From Pseudomonadota bacterium (lineage in GTDB: Bacteria; Bdellovibrionota; UBA1018; CAIMNF01), in contig JAIXVT010000135.1 in assembly GCA_027482725.1 (NCBI GenBank), forward strand, positions 1 to 10,628: 10,628 nt of DNA. Direction: 5' to 3'. The first letter of the stretch is position 1, and every line of letters begins with the position of its first letter. Position numbers and translations under genes: made by a program. Shown here one piece after another: positions 1-7,314 of the stretch. Under the pieces are notes generated by a model. It was given only the letters and a program-made list of their open reading frames with translations, did no database searches and had not been told where the DNA came from.

Positions 1-1000
1 TGCTTTTAGGTTGGGACGATAAAGAGAGTTTTCGGTCCATTTTCCATTCGTTGATCAGCGTGCGGTTACCCGTTTGCGTGTCGATCGCTTCGATGATTTC
101 GGGTTGATTGTAGGCTCCGCCCCCATGGGCACTAGCAACGCCAACAACAACAAGTTCCCCGTTTGGAGATTTTATGAGCGCAGGTCCGCCCGAGTCGCCG
201 GGCAGTATTCCAGAGGCATTTTTCTCGTAAATTTCAGTAGGGATGTTTTCCGAGGTTACACCCGGATCGAAAGATCTGTATCCCGTCAGGGTTTGTTTAT
301 AGAGTGCGGTGACTAACAGGTTGGGGGAGCGGGGATCGGGCCTTGCCCCCGGAATTTTAGATATTATTTCTATGAGTGCATTAAATTCTGAATCGTTTTG
401 GGTGGAGATCACCGACGCTATCCCCCCGTTCATCTCCAAGTGTTCGTTTTCGTTTTGAGGTGAGATCAATCCCGATCCCGCAATAATGATGTTCCGCGTG
501 CTAGGATCTAGTGGAGTGGTCTGAATTTTCGCGATGGGCGGACTAGAGCTGCTCCAGGGACTGCATGTCAACGGCCGAACCAGAAGAAGAGCAAGATCGC
601 TTTCCATTTCCGACGGTTGAATCATGCCTTTTTCAGTATTTTTTGATTTGTTTAAGGCGTCTTTGGAACGAGTGAGAATTCTGGCATTCACCAGCTTGTG
701 GATTTTTTTATTTACGGCAATAAGCGTGTCGCGGCCAATGTACTGGTTTGGTTTTATCTCGACGCAGTGTCTTGCCGTGAGGATAATGTTGGCGGCAACT
801 TGTGTCCCGGTGCATCGGAAACTTCCGTCATCTTTTTTTATCAATAAGGAAACAAGCGGAGAGTCATGGGAATTCAAGGTGTCGGAGATTGCGGGGTTGG
901 GGTTTTCAATCGGTGCGGCATACCCGGCATGAGTTTTGTTAATTGGGGGAAGGCTTACAACGATTATTCCGAGAAGACTGATTTTTTTAATGAAATCCAT
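1..1000 (-). CDS. Secreted trypsin-like (S1 family) serine protease, C-terminus cut by window edge
   Basis: I translated 333 codons from an ATG at 1000; no stop occurs before the window edge. The N-terminus is a signal peptide (lysines at 5 and 6, hydrophobic stretch 8 to 20, likely cut after THA at about residue 25), so the enzyme should reach the periplasm or outside. The S1 catalytic triad is visible: His78 in LTARHC, Asp135 in SDLALL, Ser270 in GDSGGP. Cys63 and Cys79 sit where chymotrypsin has its C42-C58 disulfide. Two things depart from trypsin: the position six before Ser270, which gives trypsin its Lys/Arg preference, is Gly264, and no IVGG-like activation site is obvious before SPLVSLL at 47 to 53. 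The cleavage preference is therefore probably not tryptic. A GGAGG site six bases upstream supports the start. The gene lies downstream of the amidase on the same strand with a 119-bp gap. Substrate unknown. Confidence 0.93.
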   Translation of the reverse strand, partial: MDFIKKISLLGIIVVSLPPINKTHAGYAAPIENPNPAISDTLNSHDSPLVSLLIKKDDGSFRCTGTQVAANIILTARHCVEIKPNQYIGRDTLIAVNKKIHKLVNARILTRSKDALNKSKNTEKGMIQPSEMESDLALLLVRPLTCSPWSSSSPPIAKIQTTPLDPSTRNIIIAGSGLISPQNENEHLEMNGGIASVISTQNDSEFNALIEIISKIPGARPDPRSPNLLVTALYKQTLTGYRSFDPGVTSENIPTEIYEKNASGILPGDSGGPALIKSPNGELVVVGVASAHGGGAYNQPEIIEAIDTQTGNRTLINEWKMDRKLSLSSQPKS

Positions 1001-1006
1001 TTAAAT

Positions 1007-1048
1007 CCTCCGAGGGGGATTATTAAATGAATAATGTTAACTTATCAA
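1007..1048 (-). promoter_or_regulatory. Candidate promoter and ribosome site of the S1 protease gene
   Basis: Reading the minus strand, GGAGG (1011 to 1007) lies six bases before the ATG at 1000. Upstream in an AT-rich stretch are TTGATA (1048 to 1043) and, after 17 bases, TAATAA (1025 to 1020); an overlapping TTTAAT (1027 to 1022) matches the -10 consensus better but leaves only 15 bases. The ribosome site is solid. The promoter is a sequence-only guess and implies a very short leader. The rest of the gap between 1001 and 1119 shows no clear terminator for the amidase gene. Confidence 0.4.
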
Positions 1049-1119
1049 TAAAAATAATTTAAAAATTGGGAACGTGTTTAGGGGCCAGAATTCAGGCAGT
1101 TTTTTCAATTGCGCGGGTT

Positions 1120-2001
1120 TTATTTTGGGTCAGTCCGTTTAAACGCTTCGTCTGTTTGAATTTTGCAGGAGCGTGGAGGTAGTGAAGATGTTTTCCGTGG
1201 CCTGATGGCCGAGTCAACCCCTCGTGCAAGTGCGGCGGCAAAACCCATTCTCGGGCGTGTTTCCAAGATGCGTGTCCGGTCCCCGGGATGGGAAATGAAT
1301 CCGGCTTCAATCAGTACGGTGGGCATATCAGCACCCAGCAGCACATGGAATAGGGCCTGTTTGATGCCACGGCTTTTCAAGTCACGAGACAACGAGAGTT
1401 GGTGGTGAATCGCACACGCCAAGTCCTGCGATGGCCCACGATTAGAGTCTAAAACCAAATCTTTCATAATGAGGGCAACGGGAGCATTAGGAGCATCTTT
1501 GGTGACTGCTGAATCTTTCAGCACCGAATTTTCAAGGTCCGCCACCCTCTTTGATGCCGCATCAGAGGCGTGGTTTAACACAAAAAGTTCCACCCCCGCG
1601 GTCTCATTTTTTAATTTTTGCGAAGCCTCGAGCGCGTTCATGTGCAGTGAAATAAAAGCCTTGGCCTGGAGTCGATTTGCCAGTGCGGTCCGATCAGCTA
1701 ACGTGATGTCACGATCGTCTTCCCGTGTGAGCGCCACAGAGTACCCTCGGATAATCAATTCCCGCTTTAAATCCAGCGCTAACAACGGGCATAAATTTTT
1801 TTCATAGAGAGGAGTGCCCTGGTGGAAGACCTTCGCGCCGACATCGCTCCCTCCGTGTCCGGGATCGATAACAATCCAGTCCTTCGTATTTTTTCCCGCT
1901 GCTACCGAACCCCACGATAGTGCGGGAAGAAAAAAAAAGATAAGGCAGGTTTTACTGAACCTATTCAAACCCCGTGAGTGTTCCTTTGCGGTGTTGTGCA
2001 C
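1120..2001 (-). CDS. Exported N-acetylmuramoyl-L-alanine amidase (Amidase_3, AmiA/B/C type)
   Basis: This zinc enzyme cuts the bond between N-acetylmuramic acid and L-alanine in peptidoglycan, usually for daughter-cell separation. The 293-residue product is a signal peptide (hydrophobic 18 to 30, cut near residue 36) followed by one Amidase_3 domain at about 42 to 265. Zinc ligands His49 (DPGHGG), Glu67 (EKN) and His120 (SLHMN) are present, with catalytic Glu232 in IEAGFISH. The segment at about 145 to 205 resembles the region that forms the regulatory helix in E. coli-type AmiC, so activation by an EnvC- or NlpD-like partner is plausible. There is no AMIN, LysM or SPOR domain; a basic tail of about 28 residues follows the fold. 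The start is uncertain: the GTG at 2001 has no ribosome site, while a TTG at 1968 (codon 12) would give a more compact signal peptide but has AAGGAA about 12 bases away. Divergent from mutY. Confidence 0.93.
   Translation of the reverse strand: MHNTAKEHSRGLNRFSKTCLIFFFLPALSWGSVAAGKNTKDWIVIDPGHGGSDVGAKVFHQGTPLYEKNLCPLLALDLKRELIIRGYSVALTREDDRDITLADRTALANRLQAKAFISLHMNALEASQKLKNETAGVELFVLNHASDAASKRVADLENSVLKDSAVTKDAPNAPVALIMKDLVLDSNRGPSQDLACAIHHQLSLSRDLKSRGIKQALFHVLLGADMPTVLIEAGFISHPGDRTRILETRPRMGFAAALARGVDSAIRPRKTSSLPPRSCKIQTDEAFKRTDPK
1930..1938. repeat. Nine-base A/T homopolymer inside the amidase signal-peptide codons
   Basis: Nine consecutive A on the plus strand (T on the coding strand) encode the three phenylalanines of the hydrophobic core. 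A one-base slip would shift frame about 21 codons in and abolish the enzyme. Confidence 0.9.
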
Positions 2002-2029
2002 GATAGTTTAAGTTTAGCCGGAACCAGAT

Positions 2030-3139
2030 ATGAAAATAAAACCCGAATTTAATCGCAAAAGTCGACAAGCCTTTGCCGCGGATTTTTTTATCCGTCTCGC
2101 AGAATGGTACCGTTCAAAAGCTCGAGTTTTACCTTGGCGTACCGAGATTCATCCTTACCGCACGTGGATCTCTGAAGTCATGCTTCAGCAAACTCAGGTG
2201 GTCACGGTATTGCCGTATTTTCAGCGTTGGATGAGTGCGTTCCCCAGTGTTGAACAATTGGCTCAGTCTGAAGTTAGGCGCGTTGAACAGCTTTGGGCGG
2301 GTCTTGGCTATTATTCCCGGGCGAGAAACATCCATAGATCCGCGCAGGAAATCGTGAAATTCGGGCGCTGGCCCCAAAACGTGACCGAGTGGAGAGCACT
2401 CCCAGGGATTGGTCCTTACACCGCCGGTGCCATTGCGTCGATTGCACTCAATCAGCCCGAACCGATTGTGGATGGAAATGTGGCTCGGGTGTTTTCTCGA
2501 ATCAGCAACATTCCCCAGCATCAAGCCAATCAGCCTGAAACATGGAACATGGCCAAATCCTATGTTGAGCAGGCCTATTTAGAGGGGATTGAACCACGGA
2601 TTGCCAATCAAGCTCTCATGGAATTAGGAGCCACGGTGTGTATGCCTAAACAGGCATTATGCCAGGATTGTCCGGTTAAGGATTATTGTCAGGGACAAAA
2701 CCGTTGGCGCGAACTGCCTGAGCCGAAAAAACGTCCCGAAACGGTAAGTGTAGAAGAAGCGCGATTTGTGATTCAAAAAGAGAATACTGTGTTTTTGGTC
2801 CAAAATGGGGTCCAAGAGTGGCGTGCGGGGCTTTGGGATTTCCCTAAAGCCCCTGACGTTGAAATAGCATTAGAAGAGTTTAAGGGCTATAAGCCGTTGA
2901 TTCCGCCATGGATTCAAAAATCCGTGGTGACCCGACACAAAATCAGCACTCATGTTTTACAAATTGATCTTGGTGAAAAAAAAATCCCGGTAAAGGTAGG
3001 GGAAAATCAACTCACTGTTTTTGGTACGGGTTATCTTGGAAAATTTTTTACGACCACTGATCTTCCTGCTATTGCGTCGCCCACACGAAAAATCATTACG
3101 CGTATCATGAACCAAGAGCCGTCATTGCTCGGGATTTGA
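2030..3139 (+). CDS. mutY: Adenine DNA glycosylase MutY
   Basis: MutY removes adenine mispaired with 8-oxoguanine in base-excision repair. The 369-residue protein is full length for the family. In order: LPWR at 34 to 37; the EVMLQQTQV motif with catalytic Glu49; AGLGYYSRARN at 90 to 100; a helix-hairpin-helix LPGIGPYTAGAI at 124 to 135; the VDGNVARV motif with catalytic Asp148; and four cysteines for a [4Fe-4S] cluster at 204, 211, 214 and 220 with the expected C-x6-C-x2-C-x5-C spacing. The C-terminal Nudix-like domain that reads 8-oxoguanine runs from about 240, with GLWDFPKA at 267 to 274, a THV element at 307 to 309 in place of the usual FSH loop, and a terminal LPAIASPTRKII. The ATG is preceded by only a weak GGA seven bases upstream. 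The 5' end is 28 bp from the divergent amidase start; the 3' end overlaps mutS by 35 bp. Identification is firm. Confidence 0.97.
   Translation: MKIKPEFNRKSRQAFAADFFIRLAEWYRSKARVLPWRTEIHPYRTWISEVMLQQTQVVTVLPYFQRWMSAFPSVEQLAQSEVRRVEQLWAGLGYYSRARNIHRSAQEIVKFGRWPQNVTEWRALPGIGPYTAGAIASIALNQPEPIVDGNVARVFSRISNIPQHQANQPETWNMAKSYVEQAYLEGIEPRIANQALMELGATVCMPKQALCQDCPVKDYCQGQNRWRELPEPKKRPETVSVEEARFVIQKENTVFLVQNGVQEWRAGLWDFPKAPDVEIALEEFKGYKPLIPPWIQKSVVTRHKISTHVLQIDLGEKKIPVKVGENQLTVFGTGYLGKFFTTTDLPAIASPTRKIITRIMNQEPSLLGI
2976..2984 (+). repeat. Nine-base poly-A tract in mutY
   Basis: Nine A span codons 316 to 319 (Glu-Lys-Lys-Ile) in the C-terminal 8-oxoguanine-recognition domain. A slip here would leave the catalytic and iron-sulfur parts intact but remove about the last 50 residues. 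Confidence 0.9.
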
Positions 3140-5753
3140 TTTCATAAAGTTTCTGTAAAGCTTCTCTTGGCGTTATGGCATCGGGATCGATGGCTTGAAT
3201 TTCCTCTAGGAGCGCGACCCCGGCAGGTGGAAGTTTCTCTGAATCCTCTGACTCCGTGATCGGTGCACTGAACAGGTCCATTTGCGGAGATGCTGCGCCC
3301 GAGGATTCAAACCCCGACAACAGCTTTTTTGCGCGCTCAATAACGGTTTTGGGTACACCGGCTAAACGGGCGACTTGCACTCCGAAACTTTTTTCTGCTC
3401 GGCCCGGCTGAATTTCAAATAGAAACCGCAAATTCTGACCTGATTCTTGCGCGGAAACGTGAACGTTTTTTAGTCCCGTGGTTTGACTCTCAAGCTGTGT
3501 CAGTTCGTGATAGTGGGTTGCAAACAACAAGCGACAACGGGTTTTTTCGTGTAGGTACTCCAGCGCCGACTGGGCAACACTGAGTCCATCGTAGGTTGAT
3601 GTTCCGCGTCCGACTTCGTCCAAGATGACCAAAGATCGTGGGGTAGCGTGATTTAAGATGCTTGCCAGTTCGACCATTTCTACCATGAAGGTCGATTGAC
3701 CTCGACCAATGGCATCTTGTGCGCCGATACGCGTGTGAATAGCGTCGATGAGCGCCAATCGCGCATACGTTGCCGGAATAGGAGCACCAGATTGCGCAAG
3801 GATAATGATGAGCGCAACTTGGCGCATGTAGGTCGATTTACCGCCCATGTTGGGTCCAGTGATGATCAGACTTCGCACTTGGTCCGATAAGTGAATGGAG
3901 TTTGGTATGAATCCGGATTTCAGTTTGGACTCCACCACAGGGTGACGCCCATTTTCAATATGCAGATCCCCTAATGAGGTCCCCGTGTTGATTTCTGGCA
4001 TGCACCACGCGGGTCTATTCAGGCACTCTGCAAAACTGAGGCGTGAATCAAATATCCCTATCGATTCAGAAAGCACCGCGATGACGGACGATTTTTCTTG
4101 GGCACGGTTGAGCCAGGATTTAAACCGCTCTGCCTCAAATGCCCGCCGTTTGCTTTGGGCTTGGAGAATGTCGTCTTCGAATTTTTTAAGCTCTGTCGTC
4201 GTGAAGCGTTCAGCTCCCGTCATGGTTTGCCTTCGGATATAGTGTTCCGGAACTTTTTGTGATCCGGCGCTAGAAACCTCGATAAAATAGCCAAAAACAC
4301 GATTATATTTCACTTTTAATGAAGCGATCCCGGTTTGTTCCCGTTCTTGTGCTTCAAACTCAATCATTTTCTGCTCTGCATTTTCAGAGAGGTCTATCCA
4401 TCGATCAAGCTCGGCATCTAGTCCCTTACAAAAAATATTTCCATCCCGCGCATGAGGGGGCGCATCTTCTCTGAACTCTTTTAAAATGGCTTGGGTATCA
4501 GAAAGCAGATGCTCCGAGCATTTTTTCCAAACGTCCTGCAACCGAAGCGATTCAGCACAGGGAGTTTGAGTTTGTTGCAACCAAGGTTGTAGCGTGTCGA
4601 ACAGCGTGTTCACACTTTCGGCCAGTGCGCGCAAGTCGCGTGGCGAAGCGACGCCTACCGATACACGCGAATTGAGTCGGTCAAGATCATAGACGGACTT
4701 TAGCTTTATTTTGGTCCCTGTAATCTGAGAGCGCTCGGCGCTCAGCGCGACGACGTGTTCTTGGACCGAGCGAATGGCTTGGGCCTCTGAAAATGGGGAA
4801 GACAACGCCGAACGCAGAGCTCGGTAGCCCATGCGCGTAGAGGGTTCGGGCAGGGTGGTGATGAGATCTTCAAAATCCAAATGGCTAAGTGTTTGGGCAC
4901 TCAACACCATTCGATTTTTTGAGGCTCGGTACCGCAAGAGCTTGATGTGATTCAGGCGTTCGCGGTTTTGAGTGCCGTAGACATACTTTAACAACGCGCC
5001 CGCACTGATCAGGATTTCCGGGGAAAAATCGGGCAATCCGGATTCTAAGATATCCCATTGGTGGCATAGGATACGTTTGGCTTCGCTTAGGCTTGGCTTA
5101 GGAAGAGGCGATCGTTCAACCAACGTTTTATGTCCGTTGTGGATGCTTGTCCCTTGATTCACGTAGCTGTCCATAAGTTGATCCACAACCTGCGGAGGAG
5201 TCTTTGAATCTGTCACGATAAAGTGGGCAATATGTGCGACAAGCGTGTCTTGAAAAAGATGGGTGAGGTTTAGCGGTTCACTCACACTAAAATCCCCGGT
5301 GCTCATTTCCAAGGTGATCCAGCGGTAGAGAGAGTTTTTAGGGTCCTGCTGCACCGCCAGCGTCGCCAAATAACGTTCCTGGGGTGAGGATTCTTCAAAC
5401 TGAATTGCTGGAGTGAGTGTTCGAACAATTTTCCGTTCGACTAAACCTTTGACCTGCGCGGGATCCTGCATCTGTTCTGCGACTGCGACTTTGTGGCCGG
5501 CATTCAGACACTTTTGGATGTAGTTTTGAGAGGCATGGAATGGAATTCCCGCCATCGGGATAGGACGGTCTGATTTTTTATCGCGTGCGGTCAGCACCAC
5601 ACCTAAAAGTGGGGCCGCAATTTCAGCATCTGGTCCGAACAGTTCATAAAAATCGCCCATTCGAAAAAAGAGAAGTGCTTCCCCGCATTGCGCTTTGAGC
5701 TCTGCGTATTGTTTCATGACCGGTGTTGTGGCTTCAAAAGGCGTTGTTTCCAT
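3105..5753 (-). CDS. mutS: DNA mismatch repair protein MutS
   Basis: MutS binds mismatches and small loops and, with MutL, starts post-replicative repair. With the start at 5753 it has 882 residues, usual for MutS1. The mismatch-reading Phe-x-Glu is F35-Y36-E37 in GDFYELF. The connector, lever and clamp regions follow, then the ATPase: Walker A GPNMGGKST at 633 to 641, the STFMVEM motif at 687 to 693, Walker B LVILDE at 708 to 713 and the FATHYHEL histidine switch at 744 to 751. QMDLF at 824 to 828 fits a beta-clamp-binding motif, and the DPDAITPREAL ending matches the C-terminal oligomerisation helix. The frame opens at 5795, but that ATG has no ribosome site and would add 14 residues alien to the family. 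ATG 5753 has AAGG eight bases upstream and yields the family-like METTPFEATTPVMKQY. Convergent with mutY, divergent from the RCC1 gene. Confidence 0.98.
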   Translation of the reverse strand: METTPFEATTPVMKQYAELKAQCGEALLFFRMGDFYELFGPDAEIAAPLLGVVLTARDKKSDRPIPMAGIPFHASQNYIQKCLNAGHKVAVAEQMQDPAQVKGLVERKIVRTLTPAIQFEESSPQERYLATLAVQQDPKNSLYRWITLEMSTGDFSVSEPLNLTHLFQDTLVAHIAHFIVTDSKTPPQVVDQLMDSYVNQGTSIHNGHKTLVERSPLPKPSLSEAKRILCHQWDILESGLPDFSPEILISAGALLKYVYGTQNRERLNHIKLLRYRASKNRMVLSAQTLSHLDFEDLITTLPEPSTRMGYRALRSALSSPFSEAQAIRSVQEHVVALSAERSQITGTKIKLKSVYDLDRLNSRVSVGVASPRDLRALAESVNTLFDTLQPWLQQTQTPCAESLRLQDVWKKCSEHLLSDTQAILKEFREDAPPHARDGNIFCKGLDAELDRWIDLSENAEQKMIEFEAQEREQTGIASLKVKYNRVFGYFIEVSSAGSQKVPEHYIRRQTMTGAERFTTTELKKFEDDILQAQSKRRAFEAERFKSWLNRAQEKSSVIAVLSESIGIFDSRLSFAECLNRPAWCMPEINTGTSLGDLHIENGRHPVVESKLKSGFIPNSIHLSDQVRSLIITGPNMGGKSTYMRQVALIIILAQSGAPIPATYARLALIDAIHTRIGAQDAIGRGQSTFMVEMVELASILNHATPRSLVILDEVGRGTSTYDGLSVAQSALEYLHEKTRCRLLFATHYHELTQLESQTTGLKNVHVSAQESGQNLRFLFEIQPGRAEKSFGVQVARLAGVPKTVIERAKKLLSGFESSGAASPQMDLFSAPITESEDSEKLPPAGVALLEEIQAIDPDAITPREALQKLYEIKSRAMTALGS

Positions 5754-5765
5754 GATTACGGCCTT
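5754..5765 (-). promoter_or_regulatory. Ribosome binding site that decides the mutS start
   Basis: On the minus strand TTAAGG ends eight bases before the ATG at 5753. The upstream in-frame ATG at 5795 has nothing comparable, so the shorter protein is preferred. Confidence 0.6.
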
Positions 5766-5774
5766 AAAATTGCC

Positions 5775-5803
5775 ATAAAACAAGCGATAAAACATTAAAA
5801 CAA
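5775..5803 (-). promoter_or_regulatory. Candidate mutS promoter
   Basis: On the minus strand TTGTTT (5803 to 5798) and TTTTAT (5780 to 5775) are separated by exactly 17 bases, matching sigma-70 boxes at 3 of 6 and 4 of 6 positions. The -35 box lies upstream of the rejected ATG at 5795 and the -10 box downstream of it, which agrees with translation starting at 5753. Sequence reading only. Confidence 0.4.
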
Positions 5804-5823
5804 TGGGTTAATCCCGACACAGG

Positions 5824-5851
5824 TTTAAATGAGGTCTATCTTTGCCATAAT
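5824..5851 (+). promoter_or_regulatory. Candidate promoter of the RCC1 lipoprotein gene
   Basis: TTTAAA (5824 to 5829) and CATAAT (5846 to 5851) are 16 bases apart; the second box matches the -10 consensus at 5 of 6 positions. The boxes overlap the upstream ATG at 5829, which argues that this ATG is not the start. The -35 boxes of this promoter and that of mutS are about 20 bp apart, back to back. Confidence 0.4.
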
Positions 5852-5875
5852 AAAAATGAGGGTGGTCGTGTTGTC

Positions 5876-5881
5876 GGGGGA
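5876..5881 (+). promoter_or_regulatory. Ribosome binding site that decides the RCC1 lipoprotein start
   Basis: GGGGGA lies four bases before the ATG at 5886. Starting there puts a standard lipoprotein signal at the very N-terminus; starting at 5829 would place 19 extra residues before it. Confidence 0.6.
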
Positions 5882-5885
5882 ATCT

Positions 5886-7205
5886 ATGAAAGCCATTTAT
5901 AAAAGTTTGATTGTTGTCGGATCTTTAGCGCTGTTGCCGGCGTGTAACCCGCAGGTGGTGTTTACGGCACTGTTGTCTTCGGCGAAAGACATTATTCCAT
6001 CAAAGGAGGAATCTAAACCATCTGGGGCAACCTCCAATGTTATCCCTAACCCGGTGACTCCTCCGTCCGTTAATCCGGTGATTGCGTCCATGACGCGTCT
6101 CTCGCTTGGACCTCAAAACTCGTGTATTGCCTCAGGCGACGGGGTTTTTTGTTGGGGCGCATTCGCGAATAATCGCTTGGACGGTCCGGGGGTAACCGCA
6201 GTTGCAACAGGGGACTCACCAACCGGTCTTTTTCAGGGTGGATCGTCTTTAATGCGTAACGTTTTCGTTGGATCAAATTTTATTATTTCTGATCGGCTAG
6301 TAAACGGTACCACGCGCTCAAAAATTTCTGTTGGCGCTCCCATTGCGGTAAATGGCACAACGGTGCCTTTAACAGACCTCACTCATGCCTCTCAGGTCGC
6401 TTACGGTTTTAATACTAATGGAACACTCTGGGGCTTGTGCAGGATTGTTGCCGGTAGTCTTAGTTGTTTGGGGCTAAACAGTGTAGGACAAATGGGGAAT
6501 GGTACAACCCAGAACCAAACTGGTTTTTCAGCGGACATTACTGGTTTTAGCTCGGATGTTCAACAAGTTGCTATGGGACTTCAGCACGTTTGTGCAATAA
6601 AAGATTTCCAACTGTTTTGTTGGGGATCTAACGAGTTTGGGCAACTCGGTGTAGGGAGTGCAGACTCTTCTTCACCTTTATTGGTTAATGGGCTTTCGAA
6701 TGTAACAATGGTGAGCGCTGGTGATTACCATACGTGTGCGATTGCAAATGGCGGTGAATTGTTTTGTTGGGGTTCAAACTCAAACGGACAAATTGGGATT
6801 AACTCGCCTTATTCTCGCGAAATAACCCCAATGCGGGTGAACCTATTGACGGATGTCGATCGAGTCGCGCTTACCGCAAACTCGAGTTGTGCTCGATCCC
6901 GAGGAGAACTTTTGTGTTGGGGCGATAATGGATCAGGACAGCTCGGCCTTTTATCGACGTCGAGCACGAATAGGGTTCCGGTAGCGGTTCCCTCAACATC
7001 CGGAGTAGAAGAATTCGCCTTAGGCAGAACCCACGGTTGTCACACCATCCGGGATTCAGGACTATTAAAGGTATTTTGTTCAGGCTCCGGTAGTGATGGG
7101 CGAGCTGGCTTGCTTAGTGGAGCTCCTCGATCCCCACGGACTGAGATCACCATCAATTGGGCTGATCGACGGGATGGTTCAACGGGAACTGGTGGGGGGC
7201 TGTAA
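5886..7205 (+). CDS. RCC1-repeat (beta-propeller) lipoprotein
   Basis: The N-terminus is a lipoprotein signal: two lysines, a hydrophobic core and lipobox LPAC with Cys20 as the lipidation site, so the protein should be anchored in a membrane facing the periplasm or the surface. Residues 21 to 68 form a linker rich in Ser, Pro and Asn. From about 70 on come RCC1-type repeats with the typical core of a Cys, about eight residues, then FCWG and a GQxG turn. Cysteine pairs fall at 80/89, 185/194, 236/245, 284/294, 335/344 and 385/398, about 50 residues apart; a degenerate cysteine-free repeat at about 124 to 150 fills the gap, giving seven blades. The tail is glycine-rich (GTGGGL). RCC1 propellers bind proteins or other ligands; the partner here is unknown, and eukaryotic-style nucleotide exchange should not be assumed. 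Divergent from mutS and 109 bp before miaB on the same strand. Confidence 0.9.
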   Translation: MKAIYKSLIVVGSLALLPACNPQVVFTALLSSAKDIIPSKEESKPSGATSNVIPNPVTPPSVNPVIASMTRLSLGPQNSCIASGDGVFCWGAFANNRLDGPGVTAVATGDSPTGLFQGGSSLMRNVFVGSNFIISDRLVNGTTRSKISVGAPIAVNGTTVPLTDLTHASQVAYGFNTNGTLWGLCRIVAGSLSCLGLNSVGQMGNGTTQNQTGFSADITGFSSDVQQVAMGLQHVCAIKDFQLFCWGSNEFGQLGVGSADSSSPLLVNGLSNVTMVSAGDYHTCAIANGGELFCWGSNSNGQIGINSPYSREITPMRVNLLTDVDRVALTANSSCARSRGELLCWGDNGSGQLGLLSTSSTNRVPVAVPSTSGVEEFALGRTHGCHTIRDSGLLKVFCSGSGSDGRAGLLSGAPRSPRTEITINWADRRDGSTGTGGGL

Positions 7206-7207
7206 TT

Positions 7208-7244
7208 TTGCTTGTGGCGGGAACCGATTGTAATTAGTGATCAC
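7208..7244 (+). promoter_or_regulatory. Possible miaB promoter region with a small palindrome
   Basis: In the 109-bp gap, TTGCTT (7208 to 7213) is followed after 15 bases by TGTAAT (7229 to 7234, 5 of 6 to the -10 consensus) or after 17 by the poorer TAATTA. An eight-base palindrome GTGATCAC follows at 7237 to 7244. These are weak matches. No terminator for the RCC1 gene is visible, so read-through into miaB is possible. Confidence 0.25.
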
Positions 7245-7302
7245 CCACGCTAAACTCCTTCTTTCACCCGGGGCCGGATCTACACCGTTACCCCTATCGC
7301 CC

Positions 7303-7307
7303 AGGAG
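7303..7307 (+). promoter_or_regulatory. Ribosome binding site that decides the miaB start
   Basis: AGGAG sits seven bases before the ATG at 7315. The frame extends upstream to a GTG at 7237, but that adds 26 residues without a ribosome site and unlike the family N-terminus. Confidence 0.7.
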
Positions 7308-7314
7308 TTTTTAC

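Noticed and set aside
74..932. Plus-strand open frames of 80 and 102 codons at 74 to 316 and 624 to 932
   Set aside because: Both lie antisense to the S1 protease, whose triad motifs and ribosome site prove the minus strand codes here; neither translation has recognisable features.
5754..5795. Longer mutS beginning at the ATG at 5795
   Set aside because: No ribosome site, 14 extra residues unlike MutS N-termini, and a better start at 5753.
7268..7279. GC-rich palindromic stretch around 7268 as a terminator after the RCC1 gene
   Set aside because: The arms are very short and no T tract follows on the plus strand.
7237..7314. Longer miaB beginning at GTG 7237
   Set aside because: No ribosome site at 7237, while AGGAG is ideally placed for ATG 7315; the extra 26 residues look like translated leader.
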